From the NCBI GenBank assembly GCA_027886185.1, contig WOAB01000589.1, positions 6,515,001 to 6,579,000 on the forward strand: a stretch of DNA of 64,000 nt, given 5' to 3'. Below the pieces are notes generated by a model. It saw only the letters and a list, made by a program, of their open reading frames with translations. It had not been told where the DNA came from and did not search any database. Within the stretch, counting starts at the first letter, position 1; each line of letters opens with the position of its first letter. Shown piece by piece: positions 52,824-64,000 of the stretch. The DNA comes from Rheum nobile. Taxonomy: Eukaryota; Streptophyta; Magnoliopsida; Caryophyllales; Polygonaceae. A program made the translations under genes and the position numbers.

Positions 52824-55065
52824 TGTAACACCCCCAAATTTCAATCCGTTTGGAAATGTATTACCGCCAGTGACCCCGGTTTCCACACCGAAGCCACCCC
52901 AGGCTTTACCGGTTTCAACACAATTCATAAACAAGGGTTAAGATATAAACATCAAAACCTTTAATTAAAACATATATCTGGGGATTACATCCCAATCCCC
53001 ATAGGACAAAACAAAGTATTTAGCGGAAGTCTTTATAAATATAAATACATGGGTCTTGATCATAAAGATCACCCGCCAAGGATCATAGCCTGATAAACCA
53101 TTAAAACCACCGTTTACTTTTATAGTTGTTCTAGCCTCCATTCCTCGGATGCTTATCTGATGTGCCGAATCGAACGGATGACACCAGCCAACCATGCTGA
53201 GAATAATTACGGTTGGTTAGTCTAATGAAAGACTATACAAGGGTACAAAGCAAAGTGGTTCGAAGTAGTCGTATTAGGTTAAACTCATCGTTTCTCGAAT
53301 TAAAACCGACGACGATAGTCAACCACCATACTCCTACTGGAATATATCAAAAGGTATGATCAAAGGGAGATTCTGGAGACCAGGTCTCACAGCAATCAAC
53401 CAAAAGGAAGACTCCAAAAAATTGAGTCTTATCGGAAGTATGACAATGTTAGGGAACATAAATAATTTCATACAAGCATTCAAAAACGACTTGATGTTTC
53501 GGTTCACGACCAACCTCACCGCTTAACACGAATCCAGATTGGAAAGAGAACGGTACTCTGATTAAAGTCAAGACGAGCTTTCCTAGTTGTACTATTCCCT
53601 AGCTGCACTATTCGTCTGAGGTTTATTAATCATGTGCGCTCGGGCACTTATCCTTTTTAATTCCAAAACGCACATCACGTTATAGGCTTTTAATTATATG
53701 CCTGCCGACAGCAGGACATACTTCTGATAGGGACGAATCCCAAGTTTGTACCACCAGCTTCGTGCCACCATCTCTATACCCGAGTATAGAGAAAGGTCAT
53801 GACCCACCAAATGGTCTTTGAGTTTAGAACCCTTAGCACCATTTTCATTATCAAGAAACGACTAGACCTCAACTAGTCCATCGCTCCTACGAATACTCGT
53901 GCTAACTAAATAGTCCAAGCACAACAATAATCATATCAAAGCCCTCAGGCCAAAATATATATCTATAATATCGTTGTTCTAACAGATATACAACCTATTA
54001 TAATATCATATTTCTTTTATATCATTTAATAAAACTGTTCCCAACAAAACAGTAAATCATTCCAAATTAATTAACAATCAAACCATTGATAATTAATGGA
54101 AATATGGAATGATGAGCAAGAGCGAACCGCCACTTGCCTTAGATCAGCCGAAAGCTCGAACGAAGCTTAGGAACAAGAGGTTTCCGGGTCTGGAACTCGG
54201 ACTGATCCTGGATGTTAAATCCTTCTGGAACGACCCATAATGAGACCCTAAGTTAGATTCGACAATAGCTAGTACGAATCTAAAGAATAACGAAAGGAAT
54301 CGAAGGGAACGGAGCCCGATCAAAAGCCACAGAAGCCAAGGCCAAAACATGCCAAGGTCCTGTCGGCGGCGGTCGCCGCCTACCTTACGGCGGGCGCCAC
54401 CTGTTCGTGGCGGCGGTCGCTGCTACGAACAGGCCAGAATATTTCGAAAAGAAGAAATCTCACCGACGTCGATCGATTTGCTTCTCCTTTGTTTTGCTTT
54501 GGATTCTAAGCTTCCTAGGGCCACCAAAGCTTCACTTTGGGATCAACCAAACTCAAGAACGAAGCTTTGAAGTTCTCCGGCGAGATGGGATTTTTCGGCG
54601 AGATTTTGGAAGAGAAAGGGCGAGTTCAGACGAGCTTGAATTCCTCTTCTTTCTCTGTATATATAACCCAAGCAAGGAGGAGAAGCAACCAGCTGCGTTG
54701 CCCGACCAAATGGGCGTCCTCCGAGGCGTTAACGGCGCGAGTTTCCAGCTCCGGCGATGTCAGAGATATTGGCGGCGGTCGCCGCCGACGACAGAATGTT
54801 GCCGCCCAATTTATGCCTGGCGGCGGTCGCTGCTTTCGCCGCTTTGGCCAATTTTTGTCTGTTTTGTCGTCCGGGTTAATAATATTCGTACACGAATGAA
54901 TTTTTAACCCAAAAAATACCTTAACTGTATTTTATATTACTCAGAAAAATATTACAGAGACCAAACATCTCAAAGAATGTTCGTATCTTCTCTGAATTTA
55001 ATCTGACTTGTAATATGGGCATTAGAAAATTTCAAAATTACCCCTACAAAATGAGGGATATTACA
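52824..55065 (-). repeat. 3' LTR of element B
   Basis: Direct repeat of 61236-63487. Has GC-rich palindromes (GGCGGCGGTCGCCGCC, near 54363-54420 and 54770-54830) and a TATATA box on the minus strand near 54659-54664. Confidence 0.93.
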
Positions 55066-55101
55066 TTACCTCCCCCTTAAAATAAGTTTCGACCCCGAAA
55101 C
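55066..55101 (-). promoter_or_regulatory. Polypurine tract and adjoining stem-loop of element B
   Basis: On the minus strand GTTTCGGGGTCGAAAC (a 6-bp stem with a 4-base loop) is followed by TTATTTTAAGGGGGAGGTAA and then the LTR. The same arrangement precedes the 3' LTR of element A. Confidence 0.75.
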
Positions 55102-58100
55102 TTAGGTCGTAAACATCTCGGGAAAGCGTCTACGCATCTCCTCTTCAGTCTCCCAAGTCTCCCAGGTAACTTCTTCGGTTCCTGACTTGGACCACAGAAT
55201 TCGTACCAACGGTATGATCTTTTTGCGCAAATGCTTCTCGCGGCGCTCGAGAATACGCACAGGTATCTCTTAATAAGTACCATTTGCTTGAATCTCGATG
55301 TCTTCATAGCTCAGCACATGAGACTCATCTGGTACGTACTTCCTCAACAAGGATACGTGGAACACATTATGCACTGGATGCGCCGATGGCGGCAATGCCA
55401 AACGGTACGCAAGGGATCCCACTCTATCGAGGATTTCAAATGGTCCCACGTAGCGAGGGTTAAGCTTCCCACGCTTACCAAATCTGAACACGCCTTTGGA
55501 TGGCGAGACTCTGACAAAGACCTTGTCGCCAACTTCAAATTCAACATTCCTACGTCTTGGATCGGCGTAAGACTTCTGTCGACTTTGAGCGGTCAACATT
55601 ATTTGTCTGATCAAAGCAATATCTGAAGCAGTTCTCTCGACCAACTCTGGTCCGAGTAAAATTTTGTCGGCATTCTCATCCCAACAAATTGGCGATCTAC
55701 ACTTTCGACCATACAAAGCTTCAAATGGAGCCATCTGGATAGTAGCGTGCCAACTATTGTTGTACGTGAACTCAATCAGACTTAGGCTGTCCTCCCAACT
55801 AGTCGGACGATCGAGTACACAAGCTCTAAACATATCCTCCAGGGTCTGGATAGTCCTCTCAGACTGTCCATCCGTCTGAGGATGAAATGCAGTGCTGAAC
55901 CTTAGCTCGGTTCCCATGGCCTTGTGAAGTTCCTTCCAGAATCTCGATGTAAAACGGCCATCACGATCCGATAAAATGGACTTAGGAATACCATGTAAGC
56001 GGACAATGTCGTGCAAAAACACTTCAGCTAGCTTTTGGACTCCCCAGGTTGACTTAAAGGCCACAAAGTGGGCACTCTTCGTGAGCCTGTCAATGATCAC
56101 CCAAATAGCATCCTTCTGAGTTCGTGTCTTGGGTAATCCTATGACAAAGTCCATAGCAATATCTTCCCATTTCCATTCCGGAACAGGAAGAGGTAGCAAT
56201 TCACCGCCTAGTCTACAATGCTCTATCTTGACTTTCTGACAATTCAAGCATTTTGCTACAAATTCTGCCACATCCCATTTCATGTTGGGCCACCAGAACT
56301 TCATTCCGAGGTCCTTGTATATTTTACTAGAGCCTGGATGTACAGAATAAGCTGATGAATGAGCTTCCCTCATCACCAATTGGAGAAGACCATCAACGTC
56401 AGGCACACAAACTCGGTTCTGAAACCAGAGTGATCCGTCCTCATGAATCACAAAACCGGGAGCTTTCCCGTTCAACGCTTCACAGCTCAACTTTACCAAA
56501 ACTATATCATCAATTTGTTTTTCTCGAATTTGATCAAGTAGTGTAACCTGAATTTCCAACATACTCAGGTATCCTCTACGTTGATCATACAAGAGTTCAG
56601 CTTCACACACCATTTGATTTAGTTTGGCTTGAGTAGTGAGGAGAGCTACTACTGTCTCGTGCGGTGTCTTCCGGCTCAGTGCATCGGCTACTACATTAGC
56701 CTTGCCCGGATGATACAACAATTCAAGATCATAATCCTTGAGCAGCTCTAACCAGCATCGTTGCCTCATATTCAACTCTTTCTAAGTGAATACGTACTTG
56801 AGACTCTTGTGGTCGGTGAAGACTTGGCATTTCACACCATAGAGATAATGCCTCCAAATCTTCAACGTGAACACTACCGCCGCTAGTTCCAGATCATGCG
56901 TCGGATAGTTTTCTTCATAGGTTTTTAGTTGCCTTGATGCATAAGCAATCACCTTGCCTTTCTGCATCAACACGCATCCTAAACCATTCTTAGAAGCATC
57001 ACTATAGACTACATATCCGTCATTTCCTTCTGGTAGTGCTAACATTGGTGCCGAGGTCAATCGTCGTTTCAATTCTTGAAAACTGGCCTCGCACTTGTCA
57101 GTCCAGACAAACTTCTTATGGACCTTGTGGAGTAAACCGGTCATAGGTAGGGCGATCTTGGAAATTCCTCTACAAACCGTTAATAATATCCGGCAAGTCC
57201 AAGGAAACTGCGTACCTCTTTCACATTCTGAGGCCGCTTCCAGTTGGCTACCGTTTCAATCTTTTGGGGATCAACCATTACCCCATTCTCATTGATCACA
57301 TGGCCTAAGAAAGCCACTTCCTTGATCCAAAAATCGCACTTAGACAATTTAGCGTACAACTTATTTTGTCTAAGGATTGACAACACAATCCGAAGGTGTT
57401 CCTCGTAAACTTCCACGTTCGGGGAATAAATCAAAACATCATCAATGAAAACCACCACGAACTTATCTAGGTACTGGTGAAAGCATCGATTCATCAGGTC
57501 CATGAAGACCGCTGGAGCATTGGTAAGTCCGAATGGCATAACTACGAACTCATAGTGGCCATACCTTGTCCGGAATGCAGTCCTCGGAATATCTTCCTCA
57601 CGAATTCTGAGCTGATGGTAACCAGATCTCAGATCGATCTTGGAAATAACTTTAGCTCCTTGTAGCTGATCTAGCAGATCGTCAATCCTTGGCAAAGGAT
57701 ACTTGTTCTTGATCGTGACTTTATTCAACTCTCGGTAGTCGATACAAAGCCGAAACGATCCATCTTTCTTCTTGACAAACAAGACCGGAGCACCCCAAGG
57801 CGATGCACTCGGTCTTATATAACCTTTGTCGAGAAGATCCTCTAGTTGCTTCTTCAATTCCTGCATTTCAACAGGAGCCATCCGGTACGGTGCCTTCGAA
57901 ATTGGCGCAGTACCCGGTTCGAGATCAATTGAAAATTCCACAACACGATGCGGGGGTAATCCAGGAATCTCTTCCGGAAAGACATCCGGAAATTCCCGAA
58001 TCACAAGAATATCAAGAACTGATGGTTCATCTTTCGTGGGCTCGTCCAGATAGCAAAGGTACCCGACACAACCCTGACGAAGTAGCTTAAACGCATCCAT

Positions 58101-59804
58101 TGCGTTTATAAGCCTACCATTATCAGCGTCATTCCGACCTTTAAACTTGCACACACTCTGGCCCCCAGATGACACAATCACTGTTCTCGAACTAAAATCG
58201 ATCACTGCCCCATGGCGTGTCAACCAATCCATATCGAGGATAATGTCGTAGGGATTCATGGCAATACAGATCAAATCTGCCTCGAATTTCTTACCCTGGA
58301 TGGTAATCAGAAACTCGGACAGACACTTAGTTCCTACTAAGCGTTCACTATTAGGAAGATTTACAACGAAAGGCTCACAAACCTTGTTGCAGACTAATCC
58401 TAACTTACTAACACAACTCTCTGAAATGAAGGAATGGGTAGCACCCGAATCAAACAGTATGCATACAGGAGTAGAGTGAAGGTATATGGTACCTTGAGCA
58501 ATCGGTGCATTAGGTCCATCAGCCTCATGCATCTCATACAGGCGCTGACCCTGACCTCCTGAAGTTGCCGGGGCATTTCCTTTGTTCTGGGCAGTTGTCT
58601 GCATCGAAGGACTAGGAGTCGTTGCTGGTTTGAACCTGGGTCGGTTACTCTGCCTAACAGACCCCTATTGTGACTCTGCTCCTTTCTGCTTTCCCTGCCA
58701 ACAGAACTTCTGCAAATGCCCCTCATTCCCACATCCAAAACATGTCTTCTTCTCCTTTGGACATGCGATGCTTTTGTGCCCAGCGTCACCACAATTATAA
58801 CACTAAATCGAACTCTTGCCCTGACCCGATTGTTGTGTCAACCCGCCTTGCGTTCCACCCGTTTTTGCCTTGCTGGATTTAGCAAAGTTGGACGGTGGCG
58901 CAGGATGTTTGAATCCGCTTGCCTGAGGTTGATTCTGTGTCGACCTCTGGCGATTCTTCCTCTTGGTTGATTCTTCTAGAGTTGCCTCTAGCTTATAAGC
59001 CGCATCCACATATTGTTCTAGAGTAGAGAAATTGTGGCTTAACATCGTTGGCTTAATCTTTGGGTTCATCCACTCATGGAAATGCCAAATCTTTTGTTCT
59101 TCAGTGGATACATCTGATCCGGCGTATGGCAACAAGTGATTAAACTTAATTGCCAATTCAGCCACTTTTAACCCTTCAGTCTTAGGGTAAAGAAACTCCT
59201 TGCATTTTTCCTCTCTCATTGCCCGAGAGAAGAATCGGTCTATCATCTTAGTCTTAAACATTGCCCAACTTAAATCAGGGCTATCCGCAAGACCGGTGTT
59301 TTCCCACCACTCACTAGCATCTCCTTTTAATCGCAGAGAAGCTATGTGCACCTTCTCGGTTTCCGTGCACTCTACACTGCGGAATAACCGCTCCATATGG
59401 GAAAACCAATGCACCACCTCAACTGGTTCACCTTTCCCGTTGAAGCTGTCGGGTCTCATAGAATTTATGGCCTTCAGTGCTCGGCCACAATCATTCTTGC
59501 TTCTGACTACAGTCTCTTGATGCCGGGATACATGAGTTTATTGTTCCTCAACTTCCGGGGCTGCTGAGGATGCCGACACATCTTGTGCCTGAGACACACT
59601 CGGGTGTAAGACATCAGTCATTGCTTGCATGAAAATTTCCCGAATTTCAGCAACGGTCGCCTCGTCAAATATCCTCGGAGCATTGCTCCTGGGATCACGT
59701 TAAGAATTGGACTCACGTACATTCTCAAGAGTTCCAGCGCTCCTCTCGTTGTGTCTGGGATGGTTACCAGCATTAGAACGAGTGTTGTTCATTGTGTTCA
59801 CCAT
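55102..59804 (-). pseudogene. Gag-pol polyprotein of element B, with stops and a frameshift
   Basis: Single frame from the ATG at 59804 to a stop at 55102. Gag core: ASLRLKGDASEWWE, FKTKMIDRFFSRAMREE. Two zinc knuckles (CYNCGDAGHKSIAC, CFGCGNEGHLQKFC) at about 58800-58710. Protease: LFDSGATHSFIS. Reverse transcriptase: DYRELNKVTIKNKYPLPRIDDL, FVVVFIDDVLIYS. RNase H: VYSDASKNGLGCVL. Integrase: zinc-binding H…H…CLNC, then DFVIGLP, ILSDRDGRF and the Glu of SERTIQTLED; a GPFEILDRVG motif follows, and a chromodomain-like tail (IPLVRILWSKSGTEEVTWE). Breaks: in-frame stops near 59702, 59540, 58803, 58667, 57180, 56782 and 55271, and a one-base deletion near 57157. This is the machinery that would copy and integrate the element and could have served element A. 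Confidence 0.9.
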
Positions 59805-60085
59805 CTATTTACCGATCAAATTCCAAGGATTTCATACATTAATATTTTTCCCAAAATACTTAATGTAATAAAAATCAACTCAGAATAGATCAACTTGGTA
59901 CTTATATAGATGAACTTGAACTATTTTACAAACTGCACATTAGCCGATCTCCCGAGCATCAGGTCAAAATTGCCCAGAGATTGTAGTATTTCACAAAGTA
60001 CATGCCGCAACACTAGAATATTTACACGGTACATGCTGAAATACTAAGAAAAGGAAACTACTGCTACAGGCAACGTCGGTCCTTA
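59805..60085 (-). other. Spacer between extra ORF and gag of element B
   Basis: Non-coding; no signals recognised. Confidence 0.4.
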
Positions 60086-61012
60086 TCACAGTGTTCCGAA
60101 ACGTTTCCTATACGGTAGACTTCCCATGCAAGGCTTCTTCGGACGGGGTTCTCCATCGGATTCTGACGATGGACTATGCACCCTGCTTGGTCCTGGAACA
60201 CATGATTCTGGTGTTCCTGGCCTTATCTCAGTCATGGTGAAGTATGGATCTTCCACGTTTGGCTCTCCTAGCCTAGCCCTTCTGTGAGCACTAGCGATCA
60301 ATTTATCCATCTGGTATTGTTGTTCAGAAGAGACCATCTCGCTTTGGCGAAGGATCTCTTGTAGTTCAGATTCCGTCCTCCTTCTCCTTTGAGTAGGGAT
60401 AGTCTGAGATTCTCTACCATTTCTTCCAATACCGTACTCGGTATAAAGTATTTCCCAGTCAACATCAGACATGAGTGCGTACTCTGGCACTGGTGGCAAC
60501 TCATGCACATGTGGTAGCTCTGAACTGGGGTGAATAAATTGCATCCCCGGTTCCTGACTATCCACCAGCAAGTACCTCAAGTCATCGGACTCCTGGTTCT
60601 GCCCGTTGAGGTCCATCTCGGTATCCTCCTCGGAATCATCCTCGATGGGGTCCTCTTCCTCGTCGGGGTCTTCCTCTATGGGGTCCTCTTCTTCATCTTC
60701 CTCCTCGCTCCCTTCAGGAATCATTTCTATCTGGTAATCGTCATTATAGTACCCTCTCGCGTACCTAGACGATTCATCTTCATGCATTGCTTCCTCCCTT
60801 GGTGGCTCAACTGGTGCTGCCACAGGAACTATAGCATTCCTTGACACCAGGACTACCGACTCAGGAAGCACATGCTTGATCTCCTCAGGTGGGCTGCTTG
60901 GTTCTCCAACCTCAAAGCATCCCTGGGGTATTGGGAAGTCGAGCCTTCCTGGAGATGGTGAATCTATCTCGGCATCTACCGAGTCTCTCTTATGAGAAGG
61001 ACACGCACTCAT
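60086..61012 (-). CDS. Extra acidic ORF upstream of gag (element B)
   Basis: 308 residues, free of stops, from MSACPSHKRDS… to …YRKRFGTL. The centre is extremely acidic (EEEDEEEDPIEEDPDEEEDP at about residues 101-121). Other parts are Pro/Ser-rich, with an Arg/Gln-rich helix (RRRRTESELQEILRQSEM) and a basic end (GEPRPKKPCMG, PYRKRF). No known domain. It lies between the primer-binding site and gag, a place where Ogre-type elements also have an additional ORF; most chromoviruses do not. It stayed intact while gag-pol took eight lesions. Element A has an acidic ORF at the same site. Role unknown. Confidence 0.65.
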   Translation of the reverse strand: MSACPSHKRDSVDAEIDSPSPGRLDFPIPQGCFEVGEPSSPPEEIKHVLPESVVLVSRNAIVPVAAPVEPPREEAMHEDESSRYARGYYNDDYQIEMIPEGSEEEDEEEDPIEEDPDEEEDPIEDDSEEDTEMDLNGQNQESDDLRYLLVDSQEPGMQFIHPSSELPHVHELPPVPEYALMSDVDWEILYTEYGIGRNGRESQTIPTQRRRRTESELQEILRQSEMVSSEQQYQMDKLIASAHRRARLGEPNVEDPYFTMTEIRPGTPESCVPGPSRVHSPSSESDGEPRPKKPCMGSLPYRKRFGTL

Positions 61013-61218
61013 ATCCTACAGGATAACGAGGAAGGAATTAGTCTTTCTAGACATAGAAGCAAGCTTACTACATCAGACTATAGATAGGAGACATGACTAT
61101 GAACGGTGTTTTTATTTTCAAATTCTTTTTATTTTGAAAATTCAGAGCCCTTTTGAAAATACTTTTCAATTGAAAACGAGTAATTGGTTTTCAAATACTC
61201 AACCCGTTCTAAAACTTA

Positions 61219-61231
61219 GGTTCTGATACCA
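61219..61231 (-). promoter_or_regulatory. Primer-binding site of element B
   Basis: On the minus strand TGGTATCAGAACC follows four bases after the 5' LTR. It matches initiator tRNA-Met complement except for one base (AACC instead of AGCC or AGC). Confidence 0.75.
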
Positions 61232-61235
61232 GATC

Positions 61236-63487
61236 TGTAACACCCCCAAATTTCAATCCGTTTGGAAATGTATTACCGCCAGTGACCCCGGTTTCCACAC
61301 CGAAGCCACCCCAGGCTTTACCAGTTTCAACACAATTCATAAACAAGGGTTAAGATATAAACATCAAAACCTTTAATTAAAACATATGTCAGGGGATTAC
61401 ATCCCAATCACCATAGGACAAAACAGAGTATTTAGCGGAAGTCTTTTTAAATATAAATACATGGGTCTTGATCATAAAGATCACCCGCCAAGGATCGTAG
61501 CCTGATAAACCATTAAAACCACCGTTTACTTTTATAGTTGTTCTAGCCTCCATTCCTCGGATGCTTATCTGATGTGCCGAATCGAACGGATGACACCAGC
61601 CAACCATGCAGAGAATAATTACGGTTGGTTAGTCTAATGAAAGACTACGCAAGGGTATAAAGCAGAGTGGTTCGAAGTAGTCGTATTAGGTTAAACTCAT
61701 CATTTCTCGAAATAAAACCGACGACGATAGTCAACCACCATACTCCTACTGGAATATATCAAAAGGTATGATCAAAGGGAGATTCTAGAGACCAGGTCTC
61801 ACAGCAATCAACCAAAAGGAAGACTCCAAAAAATTGAGTCTTATCGGAAGTATGAGAATGTTGGGGAACATAAATAATTTCATACAAGCGTTCAAAAACG
61901 ACTTGATGTTTCGGTTCACGACCAACCTCAACGTTTAACGCGAATCCAGATTGGAAAGAGAACGGTACTCTGATCAAAGTCAAGATGAGCTTTCCTAGCT
62001 GCACTATTCCCTAGCTGCACTACTCGTCTGAGGTTTATTAATCATGTGCGCTCGGGCACTTATCCTTTTTAATTCCAAAATGCACATCACGTTATAGGCT
62101 TTTAATTATATGCCTGCTGACAGCAGGACATACTTCTGATAGGGGCGAATCCCAAGTTTGTAGCACCAGCTTCGTGCCACCATCTCTATACCCGAGTATA
62201 GAGAAAGGTCATGACCCACCAAATGGTCTTTGAGTTTAGAACCCTTAGCGCCATTTTCATTATCAAGAAACGACTAGACCTCAATTAGTCAATCGCTCCT
62301 ACGAATACTCGTGCTAACTAAATAGTCCAAGCACAACAATAATCATATCAAAGCCCTCAGGCAAAATATATATCTATAATAGCGTTGTTCTAACAGATAT
62401 ACAACCTATTATAATATCATATTCCTTTTATATCATTTAATAAAACTGTTCCCAACAAAACATTAAATCATTCCAAATTAATTAACAATCAAACCATTGA
62501 TAATTAATGGAAATATGGAATGATGAGCAAGAGCGAACCGCCACTTGCCTTAGATCAGCCGAAAGCTCGAACGAAGCTTAGGAACAAGAGGTTTCCGGGT
62601 CTGGAACTGGGACGGATCCTGGATGTTAAATCCTTCTGGAACGACCCATAATGAGACCCTAAGTTAGATTCGACAATAGCTAGTACGAATCTAAAGAATA
62701 ACGAAAGGAATCGAAGGGAACGGAGCCCGATCAAAAGCCACAGAAGCCAAGGCCAAAACATGCCAAGGTCCTGTCGGCGGCGGTCACCGCCTACCTTACG
62801 GCGGGCGCCGCCTGTTCGTGGCGGCGGTCGCTGCTACGAACAGGCCAGAATATTTTGAAAAGAAGAAATCTCACCGACGTCGATCGATTTGCTTCTCCTT
62901 TGGTTTGCTTTGGATTCTAAGCTTCCTAGGGCCACCAAAGCTTCACTTTGGGATCAACCAAACTCAAGAACGAAGCTTCGACGAAGCTTTGAAGTTCTCC
63001 CGCGAGATGGGATTTTTCGGCGAGATTTTGGAAGAGAAAGGGCGAGTTCAGACGAGCTCGAATTCCTCTTCTTTCTCTGTATATATAACCCAAGCAAGGA
63101 GGAGAAGCAGCCAGCTGCGTTGCCCGACCAAATAGGTGTCCTCCGAGGCGTTAACGGCGCGAGTTTCCAGCTCCGGCGATGTCAGAGATATTGGCGGCGG
63201 TCGCCGCCGACGACAGAAGGTCGCTGCCCGATTTATGCCTGGCGGCGGTCGCTGCTTTTGCCGCTTTGGCCAATTTTTGTCCGTTTTGTCGTCTGGGTTA
63301 ATAATATTCGTACACGAACGACTTTTTAACCTAAAAAATACATTAACTGTATTTTATATTACTCATAAAAATATTACAGAGACCAAACATCTCACAGAAT
63401 GTCCGTATCTTCTCTGAATTTAATCTGACTTGTAATATGGGCATTAGAAAATTTCAAAATTACCCCTACAAAATGAGGGATATTACA
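61236..63487 (-). repeat. 5' LTR of element B
   Basis: Direct repeat of 52824-55065, 2252 bp. GC-rich palindromes at about 62772-62830 and 63190-63260; TATA box on the minus strand near 63080-63087. Confidence 0.93.
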
Positions 63488-63492
63488 AAACG

Positions 63493-64000
63493 ACCCTTAA
63501 ATCTAAAGGATCGGTGATTGTGTTAGGTTTTACAGATTTACTCCCTACCACGGTCAATGATGGATTAGACAAAACAAGGAAAGCCATAACCGGCCTTACA
63601 AGCAGGAAAATTGCTAGCATCAAAATAAAATCAACAAACACAAGACAAAGCAAACAACTGTGCAAAAGCGTAATCGAACTAAAATCAAACAACACAACCA
63701 AAGTCAAGACAAAAGGAAAGTGAAAAGGAAGGATTAGAATGGGCAAGACATTGAAATTGAGCAAAACCTCGCAAAAGGAAGAACACCGCATCAAGGAGCA
63801 ACGCTGAGGAAGATGACCATCGACGCCCAAACCAACATCAACCAGATCGGAGAACTTCGTGCACAGATAGGTGGATGGGCCAGAAAGCACACCAACAGAA
63901 GCTGGCGGCGCCGAGGGATGAGACCCAACCCCCAAACCCGCAGTAGCAGAAGCAGACCAGAAGAAGCACAACAAAACAGAGGACCAACAGGAGGACGGAG
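63493..64000 (-). other. Probable retroposon sequence flanking element B
   Basis: No domain recognised. A minus-strand open frame (63974-63483) is hydrophobic, crosses the target duplication of element B and so cannot be a gene in its present form. May be the 5' continuation of the poly(A)-tailed retroposon seen at 52641-52818. Confidence 0.3.

Larger units (their letters stand above)
52824..63487 (-). mobile_element. Ty3/gypsy chromovirus-type LTR retrotransposon (element B), complete but inactivated
   Basis: 10,664 bp. LTRs at 52824-55065 and 61236-63487 begin TGTAACACCCCC on the plus strand (that is, end GGGGGTGTTACA in element orientation) and end GGGATATTACA. A perfect AAACG duplication flanks it (52819-52823, 63488-63492). 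In element orientation: 5' LTR (right), primer site, an extra acidic ORF, gag, protease, reverse transcriptase, RNase H, integrase with a chromo-like end, purine tract, 3' LTR (left). LTRs are about 97% alike in a stretch compared by eye, so insertion was fairly recent, yet gag-pol has many stops. Confidence 0.93.

Noticed and set aside
63483..63974. 163-aa minus-strand open frame
   Set aside because: It crosses the target duplication and end of element B, so it cannot be an original gene; no domain.

Overview
This is nuclear DNA of a flowering plant. The evidence is a plant-type PLS/E-class pentatricopeptide gene, an exon of a plastid RelA/SpoT-type gene, plant tRNA-primed LTR retrotransposons, Mutator-like elements (MULEs), a plant L1 LINE, a hAT-type MITE and tRNA-derived SINEs. 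Species cannot be fixed by eye; a eudicot is likely. Only two host genes are visible: an intact CRR4-like PPR gene (36020-37987, minus) and a broken first exon resembling CRSH/RSH (about 47520-48071). Nearly everything else is transposable elements.

Layout. (1) 683-25853 is one Ty3/gypsy LTR element ('element A'; TSD GTATT). It has a gag but no pol. It was invaded at 3128-8484 by a second gag-only LTR element of Athila-like type (TSD AGGAC) and at 12381-23059 by a 10.7-kb MULE ('MULE1'; TSD TTTATTAA+C/A). (2) 26031-26705 is a MULE-like MITE and 28821-29233 a hAT-like MITE. (3) 32147-35476 is a decayed L1 LINE ORF2. (4) The CRR4-like gene follows. (5) 38336-46590 is a second MULE ('MULE2'), inserted in a SINE and itself invaded by a solo LTR, a SINE and a foldback (39763-42748). 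(6) The CRSH-like exon, an 85-90 bp 26S rDNA fragment and a field of inverted repeats fill 47.5-52.6 kb. (7) 52824-63487 is a complete Ty3/gypsy element on the minus strand ('element B'; TSD AAACG) with gag-pol carrying seven in-frame stops and one frameshift, plus an intact extra ORF before gag. It looks like a relative of the autonomous partner of element A.

The most unusual unit is MULE1. It carries a transposase fused to an OTU-type protease domain, a plant mobile domain (PMD) gene, a small GRF-zinc-finger gene, an unrecognised 148-aa ORF, and two tandem long hairpins that look like microRNA precursors. Arrays of one palindrome family (GGGCGGCA…TGCCGCCC) lie just upstream of each of these five units, and in four cases a TATA box follows within about 10-30 bp. 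I infer a shared cis-regulatory or transposase-binding system inside the transposon. MULE2 and the 26-kb MITE have the same design with different palindromes.
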